Origin: Planosporangium mesophilum
GTDB taxonomy: Bacteria; Actinomycetota; Actinomycetes; Mycobacteriales; Micromonosporaceae
Length of the DNA: 64,000 nucleotides
Direction of reading: 5' to 3'
NCBI RefSeq assembly: GCF_016863255.1
Contig: NZ_BOON01000024.1
Coordinates: 1-64,000, forward strand
Both the position numbers and the translations under genes were made by a program. The notes beneath the pieces were generated by a model that was not told where the DNA came from, searched no databases, and saw nothing but the letters and a program-made list of their open reading frames with translations. Shown here piece after piece: positions 47,461 to 54,202 of this stretch. Position 1 is the stretch's first letter. Each line of letters opens with the position of its first letter.

Positions 47461-47800
47461 GGCTGCCTCTCCGTTTTCCCCGGTCTATTTCCGCGACCGG
47501 TGTTCACCAAACGTGATCTGGATCGCCGGTCGGCGTTGACCGTAGGCGCGGTCGGGTCGCGATCATGAAACGATCGCGGGCGTCGCTGAGTGCGGGTACC
47601 TGGACACCATACGGCGAGCAAACGCTTACGTGGAGTACGCGTGAGAGAATCTCACATTGGCGCAATCCGGCGGGGGAGCGGGTTCCGCCGTGCACAACTC
47701 CGGGGTAACGTCCACTTCGCACCGCTACGCCTGACCCGTCGGCGGGATTGGACGAACTAGCGGGTACCGCCGACGACCACGCACCCCCTACGCTTCTCGC
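47461..47800. other. 340-bp divergent region of otsA and c-di-GMP gene
   Basis: No gene is apparent. It contains the palindrome at 47641-47655, and TACGCT (47789-47794) 6 nt before GTG 47801 as a possible -10 of a leaderless transcript. On the otsA side no clear -35/-10 pair could be fixed by eye. Confidence 0.45.
47641..47655. promoter_or_regulatory. GTGAGA-GAA-TCTCAC palindrome, candidate operator
   Basis: A perfect 6+3+6 bp dyad in the middle of the divergent region between otsA (start 181 bp away) and the GGDEF-EAL gene (start 146 bp away). Size and symmetry suit a dimeric regulator; identity unknown. Confidence 0.45.
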
Positions 47801-49984
47801 GTGACGAGCCGTCGGTCTATGGGGCGCCCGGGTGGGTCGCGTGACGGCGTATGGCTGGAACGGTCGGACGGGGCGGTCGCGGTCGCCGGGGAGCGGGTGG
47901 ATCTCGACGCCGTCACCCATCGCTGGGCGCAGGCGATCAATGATGCCGGCTACGTGCCCATGAGCCCGGTGCGGCTGCGCGAGGTACTGCACGATCTCGT
48001 CAAGCGGATGGCAGGCGCGCTGGCGGCGGAGCCGTTCGACCCCGGGCCGGGCCGACGCGTCGGGGCCGACCTGGTGCTGGCCGGCATCACCGGGGGCGGA
48101 GCGCTCGGCTGCACCGTCGAGGTGCTGGGCAGTGGGCTGGCACAGCCGGCCGACGGCCGGCATCTGCGACTGCTCGGCGCGCTCGCCGAGGGGTTCACCG
48201 AGGCGCTGTGCGAGCGCACACTCGACGCGCAGGAGGAGATCAGGGCCGCGGCGGCGGTCGCCCGGTCCGACACCGAGGCGGCGCTGCGGGCCGCCGAGGC
48301 GCGCTTCCGGGCGGTGTTCGCCGGCTCCGCCTTCGGTATCGGCATCGCCGACCTGGACGGCCGCCTGGTCGACGCCAACGCGACCCTGGCCGAGATGATC
48401 GGATACAGCCGGGACGAGCTGTGCGGTCGGGCGATCGTTGACTTCGTGCCCGGTACCGACGTGGCCGGCGTCGCCGACCTGTTCGCGCAGCTCGGCCGCT
48501 CCGAGCACGATCGTGTCCGCACCGACCAGCGGCTGTACCGCCGGGACGGTCAGGTGCTCTGGGCGCACCTGGCGGCCTCCCTCATCCGCGACGAGCGCGG
48601 CGAGCCGCGGTTCCAGACGATCATGGTCGAGGACGTGACGGACCGGCACCACCTGCAGACCCGGCTCCGCCACCAGGCCACCCACGACCCGCTCACCGGG
48701 CTGCCCAACCGCACCCTGCTCTTCGACCGCCTCTACGAGCTGTTCGCCTCGGCGGACAGCCGGCAGCGGGTCGCGGTGTGCTACATCGACCTCGACGGGT
48801 TCAAGGCGGTCAACGACAGCTTCGGCCACGACATCGGCGACGAGCTGCTGGTGGCCGTGGCGCACCGGCTGCACGAGTGCGTGTCCCGGGCCGGCCACCT
48901 CGTCGCCCGGATGGGCGGCGACGAGTTCGTGATCCTGGTGCACGACCACCCGTCGACCCAGGACGTCGTCGCGCTCGCCGAGGCGGTGCTGGCGGCGCTG
49001 ACCGAGCCGGTCGGCGCCGGCGGGCACCGGCTGGCGATCTCGGCGAGCATCGGCATCGTCGACCGGGCCTGCGCCTCCACCACGCCGTCCGAGTTGATGC
49101 GGGCCGCCGACATCACGCTGTACTGGGCCAAGGCCGACGGCAAGGGTAAGTGGGCGCTGTTCGACGCCGACCGTACCGACCGCGAGGTGGCCAGGTACGA
49201 GCTCTCCGCGTCGATGCCCGGCGCGCTGGAGCGCGGCGAGTTCCTGCTGGAGTACCAGCCGCTGGTGCTGTGCGGCGGCGAGACGGTCGTCGGCGCCGAG
49301 GCGCTGGTGCGGTGGCGGCATCCCCGGCTCGGCCTGCTCGGGCCGGACCGGTTCGTGAGCCTGGCCGAGGAGACGGGGATGATCGTCCCGCTCGGCCTGT
49401 GGGTCCTGGAGGAGGCCTGCCGGCAGGGCCGCCGCTGGCTCGACCTCGCCGGCGACGCGGCACCGCTGATCAGCGTCAACCTCGCCGTACGGCAGGCGCA
49501 GGAGCCGAGCCTGGTCGACGACGTCGCCGCCATCCTGGCGCGCACCCGCCTCGAACCGGAGTGCCTCCAGCTCGAGCTGACCGAGAGCGCGCTGATCGGG
49601 CCCGGCCACGAGCCGCTCGCCGCGTTGACCAAGCTGGCCGAGATGGGCGTGCGGATCGCGATCGACGACTTCGGTACCGGCTACTCCAACCTGACCTACC
49701 TGCGTACCCTGCCGGTACAGGCGATCAAGCTCGCCGGCTCGTTCGTCGACGGGCTGCGCACCTCCGGCCGCGACCCCGGTCGGGTCGACCGGGCCGGCGA
49801 GCGGATGGTCGCGACGCTGGTACAGCTCGCGCACGCGCTCGATCTGACGGTGACCGCCGAAGGCGTGGAGACCAGGATGCAGGCGGACCGGCTGCGGGCG
49901 GTGGACTGCGACTCCGGGCAGGGCTTCTTCTACGCCCACCCCGGGCCGCCGGAGCAGATAACCGCGATGATCACCCGCGGGTAG
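47801..49984 (+). CDS. PAS-GGDEF-EAL c-di-GMP protein
   Basis: A 727-residue cytoplasmic protein. An N-terminal helical region (1-160) is followed by PAS (about 165-285), GGDEF (290-455) with an intact RMGGDEFVIL active loop, and EAL (465-720). The phosphodiesterase motifs are mostly intact: EALVRW, SVNLA, ELTES, DDFGTGYSN, AEGVE and SGQGFF, but the usual KID segment reads KLA (Lys kept, Asp lost). Both synthesis and hydrolysis of cyclic di-GMP are possible, as in streptomycete RmdA-like proteins. GTG 47801 appears leaderless. Its end overlaps the convergent acyltransferase gene by 14 bp. Confidence 0.92.
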   Translation: MTSRRSMGRPGGSRDGVWLERSDGAVAVAGERVDLDAVTHRWAQAINDAGYVPMSPVRLREVLHDLVKRMAGALAAEPFDPGPGRRVGADLVLAGITGGGALGCTVEVLGSGLAQPADGRHLRLLGALAEGFTEALCERTLDAQEEIRAAAAVARSDTEAALRAAEARFRAVFAGSAFGIGIADLDGRLVDANATLAEMIGYSRDELCGRAIVDFVPGTDVAGVADLFAQLGRSEHDRVRTDQRLYRRDGQVLWAHLAASLIRDERGEPRFQTIMVEDVTDRHHLQTRLRHQATHDPLTGLPNRTLLFDRLYELFASADSRQRVAVCYIDLDGFKAVNDSFGHDIGDELLVAVAHRLHECVSRAGHLVARMGGDEFVILVHDHPSTQDVVALAEAVLAALTEPVGAGGHRLAISASIGIVDRACASTTPSELMRAADITLYWAKADGKGKWALFDADRTDREVARYELSASMPGALERGEFLLEYQPLVLCGGETVVGAEALVRWRHPRLGLLGPDRFVSLAEETGMIVPLGLWVLEEACRQGRRWLDLAGDAAPLISVNLAVRQAQEPSLVDDVAAILARTRLEPECLQLELTESALIGPGHEPLAALTKLAEMGVRIAIDDFGTGYSNLTYLRTLPVQAIKLAGSFVDGLRTSGRDPGRVDRAGERMVATLVQLAHALDLTVTAEGVETRMQADRLRAVDCDSGQGFFYAHPGPPEQITAMITRG

Positions 49985-51149
49985 CGTACGAGGCCTCGGC
50001 CATCGCCGGGGCAGGTCCGGCGCACCGGCGGACCGGGCGCCGGAGTCCGTCGGGCAGCAGGGCCGGGCGGCGCCGGGCGGCCACGTCCTCCACCCAGCCG
50101 AAGCACCCGACGGCCACCACGACCAGCGTGACCACGCCACTGAGCAGGAGCAGCCGGCCGCTGACGCCGGTCAGGTCGAACCGCCAGCGGCCCGCGACGA
50201 GCACGACGACCCCGATCGCCGTCTGGTGCCACAGGTACACCGTCATCACCCGGCTGTTGAACGCAGCCAGCAGCCCGGCCGCCCGGGGGCGCACCCGCCA
50301 CCCGTTCGTCGGCGCGAGGCCGAGCAGGACCAGCAGGAACGCCGTCGACCAGAGCGCGTTGCCGAGCGGGATGTCGTTGAGGTCGTAGCCGCGGCCGCCC
50401 GGGTGGGTCAGGAACCAGGCGGCGCCGGCGGTGGCCAGGCCGCCGACCGTGAGCAGCAGCGTGGAGCGGCGCAGCCGGCGCAGCAGCCCGTCGTGCTGGG
50501 CGAAGCCGAGCAGCCAGCAGTCGCCGTACAGGGCCAGGTCGGCGATCGGGGCCGGCGCCTTGACGCCGGTCAGGGTGAGGCCGACCAGCAGCGCCAGCGG
50601 CACCGCCAGGGTGATCGCCGGCCAGCGGCGGAACGCCACCAGGGCGAGCGGCGAGAGCAGCACGAACCACAGGTACTGCCGGAGGTACCAGATCATGCCG
50701 AGCGTCGCCGCACCCCAGGAGTTGGCGGGCGGGTTGTCCACCGGGAACAGCCACAGCAGGGCTGACCAGTCCAGCCGCATGCCACCGACGACCATGACCG
50801 GTACGCAGACCGCGGCGAGCATCCAGAGCGGGGGGAGCAGGCGGCGCAGCCGCCGGCCGACCGCGACCGGGCCGGCGCGGTCCAGCGACGCCGCCATCAA
50901 CGAGCCGGCCAGCGCGAACATCACCCCGACGGCCGGGAAGACGATCGTCAACCAGGCGAGGCCGAGACTGTGGTACGCGACCACGCGCAGGATCGCGAGG
51001 ACCCGCAGCACGTCGAAGTACACGCTGCGGGCCGGTGCGCGGGCCGGTGACGGCTCGCCGCGTGAGGGCTCGGGCGCATCCGGTACGCCGAGGGTGGCGG
51101 TACCCGACGTACCGGATGAGATCAGGCCTCCATCGCGGGAGGGCGACAC
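49971..51149 (-). CDS. acyltransferase 3 family membrane protein
   Basis: A 392-residue integral membrane acyltransferase with about ten helices. It starts (after a disordered head) with SVYFDVLRVLAILRVVAYHS, containing the family's R-x10-H catalytic pattern, and has MIWYLRQYLWFVLLSPL and VYLWHQT, matching the H and R/W motifs of acyltransferase-3 proteins that O-acylate sugars, lipids or antibiotics. No sugar or natural-product genes are adjacent. Start may be later than 51149 because the first 40 residues are low complexity. Confidence 0.87.
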   Translation of the reverse strand: MSPSRDGGLISSGTSGTATLGVPDAPEPSRGEPSPARAPARSVYFDVLRVLAILRVVAYHSLGLAWLTIVFPAVGVMFALAGSLMAASLDRAGPVAVGRRLRRLLPPLWMLAAVCVPVMVVGGMRLDWSALLWLFPVDNPPANSWGAATLGMIWYLRQYLWFVLLSPLALVAFRRWPAITLAVPLALLVGLTLTGVKAPAPIADLALYGDCWLLGFAQHDGLLRRLRRSTLLLTVGGLATAGAAWFLTHPGGRGYDLNDIPLGNALWSTAFLLVLLGLAPTNGWRVRPRAAGLLAAFNSRVMTVYLWHQTAIGVVVLVAGRWRFDLTGVSGRLLLLSGVVTLVVVAVGCFGWVEDVAARRRPALLPDGLRRPVRRCAGPAPAMAEASYATRG

Positions 51150-51292
51150 AGGCCCACGTCCCCTCGTTCGTCGTTAGCCGGGCACGCCGCGAAAGAGCGT
51201 TTCGCGGCTTTCAGTCGTGCTCCCACTGTCTCCGACGGTTCTGCGTACAGCCTCAGCAGAACCTGTGAAGACGCTGGGAGGGGGCGGAGCGG

Positions 51293-52771
51293 TTACGGCA
51301 CGCGCCACTCATGGACCGGCGTGTTGCTGTGCATGCACTCCACGTAGCGGTCCAGCATGCCGCGCAGCGCCTCATGGCGGTCGAGGTTGCGCTCCCGTTC
51401 CAGGTGGCGCGCGGTGTCCACCTGCCAGCGGGCCCCGTTACGGCCGGTGACGCAGCGCCGCTCGATGACGCCGAGCAGCCGGTCGCGCTCGACCGGGTCG
51501 ACGCCCCACTTGTCGAGCCCCTCGTACGCCAGCGGCAGCAGCCGGCGAACCACCAGTTCGGTGGCGGGTACCGTGCCCATGCCCGGCCAGTACAGGTTGG
51601 CGTCCAGGCCGTGGCGGGCGGCCGAGTGGAAGTCCTCGGACGCGGACGCGAACGACATCTGGGTCCAGACCGGCCGCTCCGCCTCGGCGAGCGCCCGGAC
51701 CAGCCCGAAGTAGAAGGCGGCGTTGGCCAGGGTGTCCACCACGGTGGGGCCGGCGGGCAGGACACGGTTCTCCACCCGTACGTGCGGCCGGCCCCGCACC
51801 ACGTCGTACACGGGGCGGTTCCAGCGGTACACCGTGCCGTTGTGCAGCCGCAGTTCGGCGAGGCTCGGCGTGTCGCCGCGGTCGAGCACCTCGACCGGGT
51901 CCTCGTCCTCGCAGACCGGCAGCAGGGCGGGGAAGTAGCGCACGTTCTCCTCGAACAGGTCGAAGATCGAGGTGATCCAGCGCTCGCCGAACCACACCCG
52001 CGGGCGTACGCCCTGCTCCTTGAGCTCCTCGGACCGGGTGTCGGTGGCCTGCTCGAACAGGGGTATCCGGGTCTCGCGCCACAGCTCCTTGCCGAACAGG
52101 AACGGGGAGTTGGCCCCGACGGCCACCTGCGCGCCGGCGATCGCCTGCGCGGCGTTCCAGTACGCCGGGAACTGCTCCGGGCTGACCTGGAGGTGGAACT
52201 GCGCGCTGGTGCAGGCCGCCTCCGGCGCGACGGTGTCCGCCGAGGTCTGCAGCCGCTCGACGCCCTCGATCGAGATGTACAGGTCCTCGCCACGGGCGGC
52301 GAAGATCTGGTCGTTGAGCAGCGCGTACCGCGGGTTGTTCGACAGCGACTCGCGGGTCACATGCGCGGGCCGCAGCGTGGGCAGGATGCCGACCATGACC
52401 ATGTGCGCGCCGACCCGCTGGGCCCGGTCCTCGGCGGCGTTGAGGCTCGCCCGTACCTGCTGCTCGAACCCGCGCAGGCCGTCGCCGGCGAGCGGGCGCG
52501 GCTCCACGTTGACCTCGACGTTGAACTGCGCCAGCTCGGTCTGGAAGTCGGGGTCGGCGATCGCCCGCAGTACCTCGGCGTTGCGCATCGCCGGTTCGCG
52601 CCGGTCGTCGACCAGATTCAGCTCGATCTCCAGCCCGGACATCGGCCGCTCCGCCTCGAAGCGCGCCTCTCGCAGCATCCGGGCGAACACGTCCAGGCAG
52701 CGCCGCACCTTCTGACGGTGCCGCTGCCTGTCCTGGCGGGTGAATTCCCGCTGCTCGACCTCCTGGCCCAC
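51293..52771 (-). CDS. glutamate-cysteine ligase family protein (GCS2)
   Basis: A 492-residue ligase of the GCS2 superfamily, longer than the YbdK-type one at 23770. Recognisable parts: MSGLEIELNLVD (ATP/metal glutamates), NVEVNVEPRPL, SIEGVERLQTSADT, SAQFHLQVSPEQF, NSPFLFGKELWRETRIPLFEQAT and NGTVYRWNRPVYD. This long variant is common in actinobacteria; its substrate is not defined, with gamma-glutamyl-cysteine or another gamma-glutamyl amide possible. GTG 52771 follows GAAGGG. Its promoter region (186 bp) is shared with the divergent XRE-ClpP pair. Confidence 0.85.
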   Translation of the reverse strand: MGQEVEQREFTRQDRQRHRQKVRRCLDVFARMLREARFEAERPMSGLEIELNLVDDRREPAMRNAEVLRAIADPDFQTELAQFNVEVNVEPRPLAGDGLRGFEQQVRASLNAAEDRAQRVGAHMVMVGILPTLRPAHVTRESLSNNPRYALLNDQIFAARGEDLYISIEGVERLQTSADTVAPEAACTSAQFHLQVSPEQFPAYWNAAQAIAGAQVAVGANSPFLFGKELWRETRIPLFEQATDTRSEELKEQGVRPRVWFGERWITSIFDLFEENVRYFPALLPVCEDEDPVEVLDRGDTPSLAELRLHNGTVYRWNRPVYDVVRGRPHVRVENRVLPAGPTVVDTLANAAFYFGLVRALAEAERPVWTQMSFASASEDFHSAARHGLDANLYWPGMGTVPATELVVRRLLPLAYEGLDKWGVDPVERDRLLGVIERRCVTGRNGARWQVDTARHLERERNLDRHEALRGMLDRYVECMHSNTPVHEWRVP

Positions 52772-52943
52772 CGAGCACCACCCTTCGCAATTGGCGACAG
52801 AGTCATACCCGCGCAGGTGGGAGCCACAAACGCAGCGCGCCCGATGGTCGCTGCCCCGGCCGCGGCGGCCTTGCTAGGCAGCCGTCGCCAGCCAGGTTGA
52901 CCATCGTGTACCGATGCGTCGGCCGAACCGTCCGCCCGCGGGT

Positions 52944-52959
52944 ATATCGTTCTTGATAT
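52944..52959 (+). promoter_or_regulatory. ATATC-N6-GATAT operator overlapping start codon
   Basis: ATATC (52944-52948) and GATAT (52955-52959) form an inverted repeat whose right arm runs into the ATG at 52958 of the XRE gene. TATATC (52943-52948) is also a good -10, which would give a leaderless transcript. Autoregulation by the encoded HTH protein is likely. Confidence 0.55.
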
Positions 52960-53260
52960 GTCCGATGACGACGACCTTCCGGTCCTCCCCGGATTCCGCG
53001 AGATGGCCCGGTCCGCCCGCGGCCACCGGGACCTGCTGGCGGGCCTGGTGGCGGAGCGCCGGGCGCAGGGGCTGTCGCAGGCCGAGGTGGCTGTGCGGAT
53101 GGGTACGTCGCAGCCGGCGGTCGCGCGGGTTGAGGCGGGTGCCGTGGACGTCCGGCTCTCCACCCTCCAGCGGTACGCGGCGGCGGTCGGTCGTCAACTC
53201 GAGGTCCGGCTCGCGCCAGGCGAGGTCGGTGCCTCCCGAGACCAGGAGCGTGAGGCATGA
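52958..53260 (+). CDS. XRE family HTH regulator
   Basis: A 100-residue helix-turn-helix protein. The Cro/C1-type HTH spans about residues 28-85: RAQGLSQAEVAVRMGTSQPAVARVEAGAVDVRLSTLQRYAAAVG. Similar proteins serve as antitoxins (HigA-like) or local repressors. It precedes and overlaps (ATGA) the ClpP-like gene, so both are made together. ATG 52958 lies at the edge of a dyad and appears leaderless. Autoregulation is inferred. Confidence 0.88.
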   Translation: MSDDDDLPVLPGFREMARSARGHRDLLAGLVAERRAQGLSQAEVAVRMGTSQPAVARVEAGAVDVRLSTLQRYAAAVGRQLEVRLAPGEVGASRDQEREA

Positions 53261-53895
53261 ACGTACGGATGCACGACGATCCGCCGGGCCGCCGGAGCGT
53301 GCCGCCGGGCCGCTGGGACGTACCGCTGTCCCCACCGGCGGCCGCGGCCGACGCCGGCGTGGCCCCCTGGTTGGAGGAGCGGATGTTCGCCCAGCGCATC
53401 GTGCTGCTTCAGGGCCCGGTCGGGCCGCAGACGGCCAACCGGGTGGCCGCCACGCTGCTCACGCTGGACGCGCTCGGCACCGAGCCGGTCCGGCTGCACG
53501 TCAACGCCCCGCAGGGTGAGCTCTCCGCCGTCTTCGCGCTGGTCGACGCGCTCGAGGTGATGCGGGCACCGGTCCACGCCACGGCGATCGGCGAGGTGGG
53601 CGGAGCGGTCATCGGGGTGTACGCCGCCGCGCGCCGGCGTCTGGCCTACTCGCACGCCCGGTTCAGGCTCGCCGAGCCCGGCGCCGAAGGCGTGAAGGGG
53701 ACCGCCGACGAGGTGACCGCCGCCGCGGGCCGCTACCTGCGGGCGCTCGAGGACCTGGTGGTACGGGTGGTCGAGGTGACCGGCCGGCCCCGCAACCGGG
53801 TGGAGGACGACTTCGGCGCCGGCCTCGTGCTGAGCGCGGCGGAGGCCCGCGAGTACGGGCTGGTCGACGAGATCGTGCCTCCGACGCCCCGGTAG
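53257..53895 (+). CDS. ClpP-like protein lacking catalytic Ser and His
   Basis: A 212-residue crotonase-fold protein of the ClpP family: RIVLLQGPVGPQTANRVAATLLTLDAL, HVNAPQG (81-87, replacing YINSPGG), then AIGEVGGAVIG (110-120) where active ClpP has IGQAASMG, so the nucleophile Ser is Gly. The His normally in MIHQP is Ala (RLAEP, 138-141). The Asp region and LSAAEAREYGLVDEI end are conserved. It probably assembles as a scaffold or subunit, or has a non-proteolytic role, together with the XRE protein. An alternative catalytic arrangement cannot be excluded. ATG 53257. Confidence 0.82.
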   Translation: MNVRMHDDPPGRRSVPPGRWDVPLSPPAAAADAGVAPWLEERMFAQRIVLLQGPVGPQTANRVAATLLTLDALGTEPVRLHVNAPQGELSAVFALVDALEVMRAPVHATAIGEVGGAVIGVYAAARRRLAYSHARFRLAEPGAEGVKGTADEVTAAAGRYLRALEDLVVRVVEVTGRPRNRVEDDFGAGLVLSAAEAREYGLVDEIVPPTPR

Positions 53896-53905
53896 AGCGC
53901 CCGCG

Positions 53906-54187
53906 TCACGCCAGGGGGGTCTCCCGGATCGTGAATCCGGACAGCCCCTCCGGCAGCTCGTCATGGACGTCGACCCGCGTCACCGTCGCGCCCTGCGGTC
54001 CGCGCCGCGCCCAGTCCACGAGCCGCTGTACCGGGTCCGCCGCGCCCTCGAAGACCGCCTCCACCCGACGGTCCGGCAGGTTGCGCACCCAGCCGGCGAC
54101 CCCGTGCGTGGCCGCGACGCGTCGGCAGGTGTCGCGGAAGTACACGCCCTGGACGCGACCCGAGACGACCACCCGCTTGCGGACCAC
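53906..54187 (-). CDS. acyP: acylphosphatase
   Basis: A 93-residue acylphosphatase that hydrolyses acyl phosphates such as acetyl phosphate and 1,3-bisphosphoglycerate. The phosphate loop SGRVQGVYFR with Arg18 and the catalytic Asn36 in GWVRNLPDRRVEAVFEG are present; length is typical. ATG or GTG start at 54187. The gene begins 15 bp after the stop of the large Pro-rich protein gene (same strand), so they may be cotranscribed. It converges with the ClpP-like gene with a 10-bp gap. Confidence 0.93.
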   Translation of the reverse strand: MVRKRVVVSGRVQGVYFRDTCRRVAATHGVAGWVRNLPDRRVEAVFEGAADPVQRLVDWARRGPQGATVTRVDVHDELPEGLSGFTIRETPLA

Positions 54188-54202
54188 GGCCAGCTCGGGC
54201 GT

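Noticed and set aside
47504-50140. 878-codon minus-strand frame opposite the GGDEF-EAL gene
   Set aside because: Low-complexity composition, no ribosome site, no homology; antisense shadow.
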